A DNA stretch of 64,000 bases from Ceratotherium simum simum (taxonomy: Eukaryota; Chordata; Mammalia; Perissodactyla; Rhinocerotidae). The notes beneath the pieces are model-generated. The model had not been told where the DNA came from. It ran no database searches and was given only the letters and a program-made list of their open reading frames with translations. Shown in pieces: positions 23,576 to 35,698 of this stretch. A program made the translations under genes and the position numbers. Position 1 is the first letter of the stretch. Each line of letters starts with the position of its first letter. Location: assembly GCF_000283155.1 (NCBI RefSeq), contig NW_004454210.1, positions 2,704,596 through 2,768,595 on the forward strand. The letters are read 5' to 3'.

Positions 23576-24725
23576 TCTTGTCTCCTATTCATCCAGACCA
23601 GGATATTTCAAAGTCACTGAGTGCCTGTTTATGAATAAATAATGGCACATGATTGATTTAAAGAAGAAAACGACGTTGAATAAAAGATTAATAGTACTTC
23701 TATACATTTGTGTTGTACGTTATAGTTCTATTAAGCTCTTTTATGTACCTTTATCTCATTTGGTCATTTTAACAACCCCATAAAAATATCAGAGATTTCT
23801 AACCACATCTTACAAGTCAGGAAACTGAGGCTCTGAAATCAAAGTAATGAGCCTAGGCTGACACAAATTATAGATGTTGCTTATTAGGGGTGTGGGCAGT
23901 TACCGTAATGGGAAGGAAATAAAGATGTTGCAATGCAGACAAGTGTTAACGTCTATCTAGCCTTGTAAAAGTGTATTGCTCCTTTGTGCTGGAATTGCAA
24001 CATCCCACCTGCTGCACACTCACGAGGTTGGTAAAATCCTCTAAGAATCTGCAAGCCACATTCTTGTTCTCTGTCTTCTCCACTTTGTCCCCATGACTCC
24101 AGGGAGGCCATATTTCCATTGCGGAGGGGAGGACAGGTAATAGGGACAGTGGAAAAATATCTTCCCTTCTAACTCCACTTATGATTTTGAGGCAGAGAAC
24201 TTTGGGATCCAAGGTCCTCAACAGGTTTTGTTGACTTGGTTTGTGGAATCACAACCATATCTGTTTTTACTCACCACTATATTTCCGGGGCTAACCTTAG
24301 TCTTGGTACTATGATAGGAGGTCCATAAACAGTTTTGAGAGGCCTTAAAATCGATAAAGCACTGTACCACAAACATGACAGGTAGTAAGTGCTCCACTGT
24401 GAACTAAAGAAGGGAGCAAGCAGATTCTATGGCAGACAATTTGCGGAACAGATTGGAGAGAGAAAGATGTTTGGAGAAAATAGAACTGAAATTGTAATCA
24501 GGAAGCAGGAGTTGGGCAAGTGGTCAGGGGATTTCAAAGGGATCTTGCCCTAATCTGTCCTGCATTGGGAAGTTGTCAGTACATGTGTGACCTCAGCACT
24601 GTGCTTTAGGATAATTAATCTGGCAGGTTCCTTATAGCAGGACAAATGGGAGGGAAGAGCCTAGAGCAGGGAGACATTCAGAAGGCTGGGGCAATGGCCC
24701 AGGCAAGAGGTGAACAAGGAAGATG

Positions 24726-24845
24726 TAATGCCAAAACGGAATGTAAAAATACCTCCAATAATTTTTGTATGAATTACATATTGAAATGATAATATTTTGG
24801 AGATAGTGGGTTAAAATTACATATTATTAAAATTAATTTTGCCGC
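24726..24845. mobile_element. Second partial copy of the hAT-like element
   Basis: Repeats the AT-rich core of the element at 23260-23575 (AATGTAAAAATA, CCAATAATTTTT, TTAAAATTACATATTATT) with a few differences and one short indel. Confidence 0.6.
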
Positions 24846-26078
24846 TCTGTGATAACGGACAGGGCAGAGCAGAAGTCACGGGGAGGGGATCCAAGTGGAG
24901 GGCCATGCTGACCTCTCCCTCTGTTGATCTGGGATGAGGGCAGAGACAGAGGCTGGAGTTGAATTTCCCACAATGAAAGAGAGAGTGTGAGGGGCTGCCT
25001 CACTGAGGGTGGAGGTGGGACTCTGAGGCTGGTAGCTATAAAGCAAGGGAAGGGCTTTTCCAGGCCTACAGGACCGCTAGAAACAACCCAGAAGGGGCGG
25101 GAGCCAGGGTTGGGGGATGGCACAGGGGCCCCAGAGTGCAGAAGCAGATGTAGATGATGGACTGTAAACAGTCTGCTCTTCAAGTCTCCTTAGCCACGTA
25201 CAGAAAGAGAAGGAAAAGAGGGACATTATCTGCCGTTGATCTGAAGTGGTTCTGAGAAGCATGGGGCCTTAGGCCAGGGCAGCAAACCCAGAAAATCAGG
25301 TTGGTTTATTCCCTTTTCCTGAGCGTGTGGGGGTGTGTGTGTGTATTATGTATGCATGTTTTGTCTTGTGTTGATCTGTATGTAGATGTGTACATATTTA
25401 TTTGTGTATTTCTGTGTTGTAAATACACCTTGGCAATTTGAAACTGTCTTTGTATATGTTTCTAAGTGACTAATGTGTCTACAGTACATGTATTTGAGAT
25501 AATATCTCTATGCATTTTTCTGTACTAGTATATGTACAGAATTAGAATTTCAATTCTTAAAGGAACCTAAGCAATCCTGCATATCTAGGCACCTTTGAGC
25601 AGGTGCATAGATGCATAAAGGTAACTTTGCTGCGTTGGCCGAACCTGGCTTACACTAGCTCACAAAGAGCTAATTGTGCATATCTTTCTACCTTCCATTC
25701 GGTGATGTCATGTTGGTGGCTCAAAATTGCCATGGTGTGAGTATTTACAACACAGAAATCAGCAACTGCTATAAATCAGGTGGTTGTTATTATTGTTTTC
25801 CAGAAAGCTGCTGTTAAACATTTACCAGTACACAGTGGATGGATGTTTTACATGTGTGAAAACTTGCATGGTCTGTGTATATCAGTGTAGAAGCACATAT
25901 GTGAAAATGTGCACCTGTGTAGTGGGTCCACTTTTTATAGACCACAAACTCAGGGGTGCAAAAATGCAACTATTTTCCTATAACTAAACTTAATTTCTGT
26001 CTCAATTCTCCACTCTTAATCTAATCATGTACAGGTGAATTCAGTCATTTCAGGTTTTAACTAAAATTGAATACTCGT

Positions 26079-26281
26079 GGGCCGGCCCCGTGGCTTAGCG
26101 CTTAAGTGCGTGTGCTCCCCTGCTGGCGGCCCGGGTTCGGATCCCGGGCGCCCACTGACGCACCGCTTCTCCGGCCATGCTGAGGCCGCCTCCCACATAC
26201 AGCAACTGGAAGGATGTGCAGCTGTGACATACAACTATCCACTGGGGCTTTGGGGGTGAAAAATAGGTAAATAAAATCTTT
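26079..26281 (+). mobile_element. ERE1 SINE with perfect target-site duplication
   Basis: About 200 bp full-length ERE1. The 16-bp direct repeat AAAATTGAATACTCGT is identical at 26063-26078 and 26282-26297, which indicates a fairly recent insertion. Confidence 0.95.
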
Positions 26282-26639
26282 AAAATTGAATACTCGTCCT
26301 CTTCTTGGCTCCTCACATTTGCATCTGAGGGCCAGGGTCAAACAGGGCTGCAGGGGCAGTGAGGAGGGGCAGCCACAGGCATTTGCTGAGACGTGCAGTT
26401 TTCCCATCAGGGCCTCTGCTCATTCGAGTCCAGTCTCTTGACATCTCCTGAGATTCTAGGCCCCATGACACTTCCAGTTGCCCAGTCCACACAGCTATTT
26501 TTGGAAACTGTCCCCTGGGCAGATGTCAAGGAAGTTTGTGTTTCCTTCCTCCTGGGCTCTCCCTCCAGTCTGCTATCTCTGGGAATCAGAAAAAAGAGAA
26601 GGAGCTTCATGTCACCTAACTACACAATGCCCTTGAAAA

Positions 26640-26785
26640 TAAACTGTACGCCCATTTTTATAGAGGCCAAAATTCTCAGAGGTCAGGGGCCTCACAGAAG
26701 GCTAAACTGGGGTTTGAACCCAGTTCTCTCTGACTCTAAAGCCTTTTCCACTCTACCAGACTGCCCCAAAACTCCGTGGATTGGG
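26640..26785 (-). mobile_element. MIR SINE fragment
   Basis: AACTGGGGTTTGAACCCAGT and TCTGACTCTAAAGCCTTTTC follow the antisense MIR core. Confidence 0.55.
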
Positions 26786-27642
26786 GCACTGGGCACATGC
26801 TTTGGGTCATGATGGGTTAGGTCTCTGGTGCTCACATAATCTCAGAATTCCCAATTCTGTCATCTGACCCTGCACCGTTACCTCTCCTGACACTGTGGGA
26901 CAGCAGGAAATCCAGAAATAAGTGTGTGCAGAGGGAGGGCTGTGAGGCTGGACCTCCTCTGGGAAGTCTGTGACATGCAAAGCCAGTGGGATACATTTCA
27001 CTGAATTTCACACCCCATCCTGTCCCATTCCTTTATCAGGATTTGTTCTTTGGTACCCAGCTGAAGCCCTGGACACAGAACTTTCTGAGCTACCAACAGT
27101 CTATATTCCAGGAGAAAGGGGCAAAGCACTCAGGGTGGGTGGGTATGCAGACCAAACCTGAGGTCAGATTCTCCCAGAACAGGCCTCCTCTGGAAGAGGT
27201 CCCTGGAAGTCCCACTGCAAGGGAGGGGCTGGCAGAGGGGTAGAGGGGGAGCTTCCTCTCTTCCAGCCTCCTGCCTTGCCCATTAGCAAATGTGGGGAAC
27301 TCATAACCCCCTTCTATAAAATTACATTTCTTTTTTAAAAAATAAATAATTGTAGTTTTTATTGAGACAACTGTAGATTCATATGCAGCTGTAAGAAATA
27401 CTACTACAGAGAGATCCCAGGTTCTCCCAATAGTAACATCTTGTACATCTATAGTACAATGTCACAACCCAGAGAGGGACCAAGCTACAATCTTTCTGAT
27501 TTCCCCAGTTTCACCTGTACCCATGTTCACAAGCATATTGGTGTGTCTGTGTCTGCACAGTTGTATCACATGTGTAGATTCGTGTATCTACCACTTCGGT
27601 CATGAGACAGAACCGTTCCATCTGCATGAGGATCTCTCAAGT

Positions 27643-28167
27643 TGATACCAGCTCAACACAAGGCTGACATAAGGGAAGCCATGTTATAGAAAGGACGCCA
27701 TATTGTAACTTTGAATGACCTCTGATTAACTAACCCAGCTGGATAAGCACCCTCCAGGAGATATATATGCTCTGTAGTATTTTATGGCCTCTGCTTGCAT
27801 ATGTACCTCCCAGCTGTGATAAGATGATAACTTTGTTCTTTTGAGTTCCTTAGGAATGTATTGATCCCCAGACAGAGATTCTATTCTGGTATCCATCATC
27901 AGTGACAGCTGAAAGGTCCGATGTGACGACTCCCAGTCTGCAATGCCAGGGGTCAACATTCCTGACCCCCTCCTCTGTAGCCCACTAGCTCTATATAACT
28001 GCTTCGATTCTGTACCCCTTTAAGATGGTTCTTTAGGATGCTAGTCCACCATCTTCTGATCAGCTAGCTCTTCACTTAATAAAAGTCGTTTCTCTGTCAC
28101 CGTCTTGCCTCTTGACAGATTGGCTTTTGTCCTGCAGCGAGCAGGTCGTACCCTTTGCGCAGTAACA
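27643..28167 (+). mobile_element. Solo LTR of an endogenous retrovirus (gammaretrovirus-like)
   Basis: 525 bp, beginning TGATACC and ending GTAACA, flanked by 4-bp duplications AAGT (27639-27642) and AGGT (28168-28171). It has a TATA-like CTATATAACT at 27991 and an AATAAA at 28078-28083, followed by the U5-like TCTGTCACCGTCTTGCC. The 4-bp duplication suits class I ERVs. No internal viral genes are next to it. The family name is not assigned. Confidence 0.8.
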
Positions 28168-28277
28168 AGGTTGACTTTCATACCCACACTTCCTCCACCC
28201 GCCCTGCCCCTGACCTCTGGCAACTACTAATTTGTGCTCCATTTCCAAAATTTTTTCATTTCAAGAACGTGACATAG

Positions 28278-28525
28278 GGGCCAGCCTGGTGGCGCAAGCG
28301 GTTAAGTGCACGCGCTCCGCTGCGGCGGCCCAGGGTTCACCGGGTCAGATCCCAGGCGCGCACCGACGCACTGCTTGTCAGGCCATGCTCTGGCGGCGTC
28401 CCATATAAAGTAGAGGAAGATGGGCACAGATGTTAGCCCAGGGCCAGTCTTTCTCAGCAAAAAGAGGAGGATTGGCATGGATGTTAGCCCAGGGCCGATC
28501 TTCCTCACAAAAAAAAAAAACCAAA
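28278..28525 (+). mobile_element. ERE SINE inserted in an L1
   Basis: GGGCCAGCCTGGTGG head, tail modules and poly(A). The 15-bp target duplications AAGAACGTGACATAG (28263-28277) and AAGAATGTGATATAG (28526-28540) differ at two positions. L1 sequence resumes directly after. Confidence 0.92.
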
Positions 28526-29490
28526 AAGAATGTGATATAGATGGAACCATACAGTGCGCAAACTTTTTTCACACAGCGTAATTCCCTGGAGGTTCACCCA
28601 AGTTGTTGCATGTCTCAACAGTTCCTTGTCACTGCTAAGTAGTAGTCCATGTTATAGACGTAGTGTATTTCTTTTTAGTGAAATATTTCACACATACGAA
28701 AATCTATAAAATGTACATAAAGGTTATAAAGTCATGACTCCTTATCTGCAAATCCTTGAGCCTCACAGAAGAACCTGGGAAATAAAGAGAAACTCTATGT
28801 TTTGACACCAACCCTTGAGCCCTTGCAGATGAGTATCCTCCCTGGGCCTGGAGGCGCTGTCTGCTGGGAAAGGGGGCTAAGGAGAGCCCAGCCTCCTGGG
28901 TCTGTGGGGGTGGACCTCAGGATGGAGAGAGGAGGTAAACAGGGACTGAGGCCAGACTAATGCCTGTCTAGACTAGGCCTCCCTTTATGCTCGGACCTGT
29001 GGGGAGGAGAGACTGGAGCAGATTGCCAGTAGGGGCTGAGACCCCTCTCAGAGCAAGTCATCACCTGTTCCAGCACCATCTGTTATCCAGGGACAGGACA
29101 AGTGCAGGTGCAGTCCCAGGATCAGGCAGGCCTCTGCCAGGAGGACTCCTTGGAGAAGGTGGGAATTCAGGACAGACACCTCCAGGGCTTTGTGCCCAGC
29201 TCCTGGAGCTGAGCCTGGCTAGGACCTCTTTAGCAAGCACTAAGTATTTACCTTTGGCATATGGTAGGCAGCCCAAGCCTTGGACTGGTCAGGGCCTCTG
29301 GGAGAGCCCATGCTGAGAGAAGGGACAGTCCCTGAAGCCTGAGGAAATAGAGCGTGTGAGGAAAGCAAAGGCTGGGACACTTGCTCAGGATAGGCAGCTG
29401 TCCTGACTGGCTCTGTCACTCCCTACCACATGCCAAGACTCGCCTTCCAGCCTGAGTTCCCTCCTCCCAGAATCCTGAGGGTTTGCAACG

Positions 29491-30105
29491 CTCTCCCCAA
29501 CTCATCCATTCCAGCGGCCACAGTTGCATCTTTGTGTGAGAGAGAGAGCCTGCTCTCATCTAACCTGACTCTCTCAGGACCCTCCTAAGGGTAGGCCCCT
29601 CACTGAACCTCTGAAGTGGGGAGGTGAGGGAGAGGGCCTGGGAGCAGCAACCTGGGCATGGGCTTCTGGGTATCTCCACGTGCCTTGCCTAGGGTTTGGA
29701 CAGGCTGGGGGTGGGCAGACACGGGTCTCACAGACTGGCTGGGGAGGCAACGTGTCAACTCCTGGAGAGTTCAATAAGCCCAGAAGTCATGAGGAGACAG
29801 TGAATGAGCCCAGTGAGGACCGTGGACTCTGGATGCAAACAGGAGGCCAGAGAAGACAGGGTTAGAATGGGCTGGAGCACTCAGGAAGGCTTCCTGGAGC
29901 AGGGATGTTAAGTGGGTCTTGAGAGACTGGTAGGAACCGGATAGGCAGAGAGAAGGGGCGGGAAGAGCACCATGAGTGAAGCAAGGGTGGAGGAGGAGGG
30001 TCTGTGCAGGGCAGGGGCCAGGATGAGCAAGGTTCTTTAGGGCTACAGAGCCATGACTCAGAGTGTCTTGCGTGGGAGTAGGGGGTAGGGCCAGGCAGGT
30101 TTCCT
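29491..30105 (+). repeat. Direct segmental duplication, copy A
   Basis: Matches 34761-35362. The 393-bp core 29652-30044 aligns without indels and with three substitutions to 34921-35313. About 160 bp on the left flank aligns with many more differences. It contains a 61-codon open frame shared with copy B, with no other sign of coding. Confidence 0.9.
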
Positions 30106-33100
30106 TCCCTTCTCCACCTGCCCAGGAGACCTGGCCAATGTGACCTGCAGTGTGGGAGACTGGACAGAAGGAAGAGGAAGGGCTGGAAGTAGCTTAGTCA
30201 GCTAAAACAGTCCCCTTGCAGGGTGCCCAGTAGGTCTCAGAGGGCTCCTTGGAGCCGATCCTCGCTGTTTCAATACAGGCTAAGAAAGAGCAAGACCAAT
30301 GGTCTGGTTTGCTCAGGACTGACGGAGTTCCTGCTACATGGGACTTTCAGTTTTAAAAATGGAATGAGTTGGTGACCCTATGAAAAAAGCCTTTCTGGAG
30401 CAGTGGTCGGTCTTCAGTTCTATAATATTGTCTTCCAGTAATTTAGGAGAGCAGGATTTGCATGTGACAGCAAATAACAGAATGAGGTATTACTCCACAG
30501 AGCAATTTAGAAGTGTTTCCCAAATGTGTCCTTTAGGAGATGTTAGTTGGTACTTCCAGAACAAAGGGTTCCTGTGATCCTTGAGACACTGAGGCCTCTA
30601 TGATCCACCTGCCCAGCCTTACCTTGGAGAGTCTCGCTGCCTATCAGGACATTAATGCTCAGAAAAGCCCCAAAGTAGAGACATGTATTTCATTGAGCCA
30701 TTGCTCAGTGAACAAAGTTATTTGCACCAAGGGCGTCTTGTCTCTCAAGAGGTATTAAGTCCCTAATATACACACCTACCCCCCACACACATACAAAACA
30801 AATTTTCTCTTAATCTAGTTTCGAAAACTCTGCAAGAGAACATAGATTGACAGGGTCACCCACTTTATGGTCTTGGAGGCCCTTATAGGGCCAACTCAAT
30901 AATCCTGTGGGCAGACTTTAAGGATAACCCAGCTGGAAGTGTAATTTCTATTCTTGTTCAATTTTTCTTTCTTTTTTTTTTTTCTTTAATAATCCACTTG
31001 CTTTTAAATGCTGGACTTTTCAACTCTCCAAGGTGCCTCACCCTCAGGCATCAGGCCTGGGCTTTGTTTCCCTCTGGGTTGGAATCATCAGCAGCCTTGG
31101 ATCATTCTCTGGACCCAGATCATCTCTGCGGAAGGCCCAAGGCCTGGGGAAGATGGACAGAGCTGTGCCCTAGCAGGGTAGGAGGACAGGGCTGGCACTC
31201 TTCCACTCCTCCTTCCTCTCACCTACTTCCCTGGGGCAGCCCAGAGTCCACCCCCGGATTCTGGGTCAGTAAGAGAGTGGCCTGCCCCCGCCTCTTCTGG
31301 CCCCTGAGGAGGAAGGGCGAGGTGGCTTTCAGCTCTCCAGACCCAGAGAAGGGGCCAGACCCGGCCTAGGAGGTGTTGTCCAGAGCTTCTCATGGGCCTT
31401 CCCCAGCATCCTGCCTCTCTCTTAAGTGGTGGGATATATCAAAGGAGGCCACTGGAGTTGTTGACCAGCTGGCTTTTTTGCAGTCATGAATCCCCCAGCT
31501 GGGGCATTGAGGGCAGAAAGGCAGGAGAGGCACACTACAGCCCAAACCTGCCCTGAGCTCTGCATCCCCTGAGTAGGGCAGATGAGACTGGCCAGAGCAG
31601 CAGTAGGGGAGCCTTCCTGGAGGAGGCAGGATTTGAGGATGGCTTGGAGAGTGAGAACTATTCTAGTCCCAAACTGGGAGGAGGCTTGGGCTCTGCAAAG
31701 CTGTGAAGGGGTACAAGTTGGGCTCTGGAGGCATGAAAAGTGGGAGTGAGGTGGGCATCCCCATATTGGAGGCCAGGTCTCAAGCTTTCTCATGGCCTGG
31801 GCACTGCCTCGCTCTCCCCGCTCAAGCCCCACTGGAAGGAAGGTCAGATAGACCAGCACCCACTGAAGATCCTAGCCTTGGCTGAGGAAAAGCCACTTCA
31901 CCTTCCCCAGAATCCCAATACCTCAGAGATGGGGTGCAATGGTGACAAGCTGGGGCAGCTGCCTCTACTCTGAAAGCAATGCACTGAAAATCCCTGAAGC
32001 GGGGTGTCAAGGGCATAACAGAATCGAGCTCAGAGCCCTGACAGAGGGATATGAGCAAGGATCAATGGATTGTAATTCCAGTTAGTGGTGTTCCCTCTTC
32101 CCCCTCTTCAGGATGCCCCCTACCCACCCCCCACAATTAGGGGATGTGCATTTTAAGAGAAACCCTTAACAAAGATTGACCTAGAGGACTCTCCTTCTAA
32201 TGGTGGCATTTCAGGCACTGTAACAGGTTGTGCATAGATATTTGGGCTTGGGGCTTCTTCATACCCTTGTCATCATACCACACCCTTTGGACAAACATCC
32301 ACCCCAAGGCCGGTCCTGTTTGCTGAGCTATCTCTGCTCCTGCTCTCTCCCAAGAGTGAGTGGGGCAGGGGTACCATCAGAGGGACTCACTGGCCTAGCA
32401 GGTCCCACGTGGCCAGGCATGTGCGGTTCAGTGGCCTGCTGAGCCCTAAGCAGAGGGGACAGCAGCGCCTTTCCTGAGACAAGTGGGAAGAAGGTATCAG
32501 CCATGGCTGACCGAGCGGTGACCCAAGGCCCAACACAGAGCCAATTAGCAGCCGCCACAATGGTGGTCGGCTTGCTACCGCTTCCACAGGAGGCCCCACG
32601 TGCAATCATTGTGTCAGGCCGAGTTAGCACCGGGAGGGCTGAGTGGAGTCCTGCTGGAGGCTGCCTGGATGGGGGAACGTGGGTGATAATGCTTCCCCCT
32701 GGGCTCTGGGGAGCTGGGGCAAAGTGAGACCCAGGAGCACACACGCCTCTGCCTGCAAGCTCGTGTGGGTGTGCTCGTGTGTGTGGTGTGTGTGCTCATG
32801 CTCAAGTTCATCGTTTAGGGCTCGTGTGTCATATGCATGTGCACACTTGCTTATGTTCATTCAACACGTTTAATGCACGCTTTGTGTCTACTTCGTGCCT
32901 ACCCTGTATGAGCTGGGGATTCTAGGACTGAACAGGCCAAAGTCCCTGCCCTCGGGAGGCTTACATTCTAGTGGGAGAGACAGAAAAGAAACAAATAAAC
33001 AAAAAAACAAATGAAACAAATAAGCTGCTATATTGACGTGCAGTGGCCAGTGCTATGAGGAAAGGTAAAACAGGAAATGGGATGAGGGGTACTACTCTAG

Positions 33101-34760
33101 AGTGTGATTGGGGAGGGCCCCTCTAAGGAGGTGACCTTGACCTAAATGATGAGGAGGCAGCCTGTTGAATATCGGGAGGAGGAGGGCTATAGACAGAGGG
33201 CAGGAGGTGGGGCGAGAGTCAGAGGAGCTGGAATTGTGTGCTGCCAGTGTGTGTGGTGCGGACAGGAGGAAGAGGGAGATACCAAAGCTGGGGTAACATG
33301 TGACAGCCCAGACAGGGAGATGCCCTTCAGTAAGAACCTACTTGCCCAGCTCAGCTCTGAGGGGCAGCTCTGCCCCATCCCCAAATCCAGTCCCATTGTC
33401 CAGCGCATAAGGCCTTCCCTGCTTGTGCAGGGCCTGGGACGGTCCCTAGGTGGGCCCCTCAGCTCTGCCAGTCCAACTGTGTCCATATGGCGGCCAGCAA
33501 CAAGAGAGGCTACTGCCCGGGGAGAGGGAACAGGGCTCTCACAGCCAGGCTTGACCATGAGACCAAAGCCCCAAACTGGCCTAGAAGCTGTATCCTAGTG
33601 GCGAGAGGCAAGGCTGCCTGTGAATGCTCTGATGCATGGGACCTGCTGGCAGATGGTGCGATGGGACTGCTGAGAGGCTGGAGGGGAACACTGGAGACCT
33701 CAGACCAAGGTCTCTCAGCCCAGACTTTCCCGTAGGAGGCCTGGCCTGCTGCAGCAACCAGGGCTGGACCTTGGGAAAGCTGGAAGCCTCGCCTGCCCTC
33801 ACTGCCCTGCCCACCTCCTCTCTGTGGGAGGGGCAGGGTCCAGACCCCAGCAAAGGTGTCAAAATCTGGCTTCAGACTTTGCCTTCCATTTCCCAAACCA
33901 CACAGCCCTGGGATAGGGAGCCTCAAAGGCTGGCCCTGCCTCAGATGGCCTCTAGGAGAGGTTGGTGGATGAAAGGAAAGGGAGGCAGAAGGGTGGGAAA
34001 AGCTGTTGTCACCATGCCAAACCAGCAAAGTCTTCCGTCGACTGGGGATGATTGATTTGGGTGTCCCAGGATGATGTCAGGTGTGAAGCCTGTGTCTGTG
34101 TGTCTCACTGGGAACCTGTGTCTGTGGGTCTGCTTGTACATGTGTGTATTTGGTGAGTGAGTCCCCATGTGCCTCTGTGCCTATATGTCTGCCTGTGGGC
34201 CCCTCTGTGGCCCCTGCACATGCCAGCCATGTGGGGGCCTCTCTGTCAACGTGCCTTTCTGGGTGTGAGAGCACGGGGTGTCTTAAAGTTCGTCTCCCGT
34301 CAGCCTCTGAAGGCTGTAACACCCTGTTCCCTAGCCTGACCCTGAGGCTCTCAGGGGAGATGCTGCCTACTCCATTCTCATCAAGGCTGCCCACGGGGCT
34401 GGCAAAGAGACTTGAGCAGCTCTTGAGAGATGCAGTTCTGCTGCTGTTGGTTGGTACAGATTTGTACTCAACTTTGCCGTGGCCGTCACTATCCACCTCC
34501 CCACCCCCCACTGCTGTACAGCCAGACAGACTAGTGGCCCTAAAACCAGTCACTGCTGATTCTAGCCTCTTCTTGAACTCTGGCTCTGGTTTCAGATTTT
34601 CGTCACTGCCGCTGCCCACCCTGCGGGGGCGAGGAGGGTGGTGGTGAGGAAAGGCAGGCAGCAGGGCTGGGACAGGCAGTGGGACTGGCATGGGCAGCTT
34701 GTCTGGTATGTTGGGCTCACAGATGTCAGATTTGGGAGGAAATTAAGAGGTAATCTAAAC

Positions 34761-35362
34761 CTCCTCCCCAACTAATCCATTCCAGCGGCCACAGTTGCAT
34801 CTTTGCCTGAGAGAGCCTGCTCCCATCTAACCTGACTCTCTCAGGACCCTCCTAAGGGTAGGCCCCTCCAGAGTGAAACTCTGGAGCAGGGAGGTGAGGA
34901 AGAAGGCCTGGGAGCACAATCTGGGCATGGGCTTCTGGGTATCTCCACGTGCCTTGCCTAGGGTTTGGACAGGCTGGGGGTGGGCAGACACGGGTCTCAC
35001 AGACTGGCTGGGGAGGCAATGTGTCAACTCCTGGAGAGTTCAATAAGCCCAGAAGTCATGAGGAGACAGTGAATGAGCCCAGTGAGGACCGTGGACTCTG
35101 GATGCAAACAGGAGGCCAGAGAAGAAAGGGTTAGAATGGGCTGGAGCACTCAGGAAGGCTTCCTGGAGCAGGGATGTTAAGTGGGTCTTGAGAGACTGGT
35201 AGGAACCGGATAGGCAGAGAGAAGGGGCGGGAAGAGCACCATGAGTGAAGCAAGGGTGGAGGAGGAGGGTCTGTGCAGGGCAGGGGCCAGGATGAGCAGG
35301 GTTCTTTAGGGCTCCAGAGTGTCTTGCACAGGAATGGGGGGTAGGGCTGGGAAAGTTCCAAG
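34761..35362 (+). repeat. Direct segmental duplication, copy B
   Basis: Second copy of the segment at 29491-30105, same orientation, about 5.27 kb away. Right of the core it lacks about 14 bp present in copy A (ACAGAGCCATGACT), then sequence similarity fades near 35362. Confidence 0.9.
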
Positions 35363-35523
35363 GGGGTGCCCTTTGCTGGGTAGGGGCAGGCTGGGCAGGG
35401 CTGGCCACACACACCAGCCCCTCCACCACCAATGTCTCCGCAACTCTACCTGAGAGGAGGAGGTGGGTATGGTACTCAGGGCTCTAGTGACCCCATGCCC
35501 TCCTGTGCTCTGCTTTCCCCTAG

Positions 35524-35698
35524 GGCAGTGGTTCCCATCCTGGCTGCCCTGTGGAAGCCCTGTGCAAATGGGGGGGTGTCCTGTGCAAACCGGGGACTTG
35601 AAAAACCGCTACTGCCTGGGTCCCAGCCCAGAGAGTCTGATTCCATTGGTCTGAGGTCATTACACTGTGCAGCCAGGACTGAGAACCACCTGACTCAG
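35524..35698. mobile_element. MER5-like hAT element
   Basis: CAGTGGTTCCCATCCTGGCT at the left and GGACTGAGAACCACCTG at the right form imperfect inverted ends of the CAGTGGTTCTCAA type. Confidence 0.55.

Larger units (their letters stand above)
27330..28690 (-). mobile_element. L1 3' region, antisense, split by an LTR and an ERE
   Basis: Collinear L1 pieces at about 27330-27642, 28168-28277 and 28526-28690. Markers are TTTTTATTGAGACAACTG, CTGGCAACTACTAATTTG and AATTCCCTGGAGGTTCACCC. Removing the two insertions restores one continuous L1 segment. Confidence 0.82.

Noticed and set aside
34077..34691. Overlapping long frames on both strands (204 and 167 codons)
   Set aside because: No domain, no plausible splice structure, and open frames on both strands point to composition. 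No coding conservation can be claimed.
29680..35134. Matching 61-codon frames at 29680-29865 and 34949-35134
   Set aside because: Their similarity follows from the recent or homogenised duplication. The few differences do not favour silent changes enough to argue for coding.
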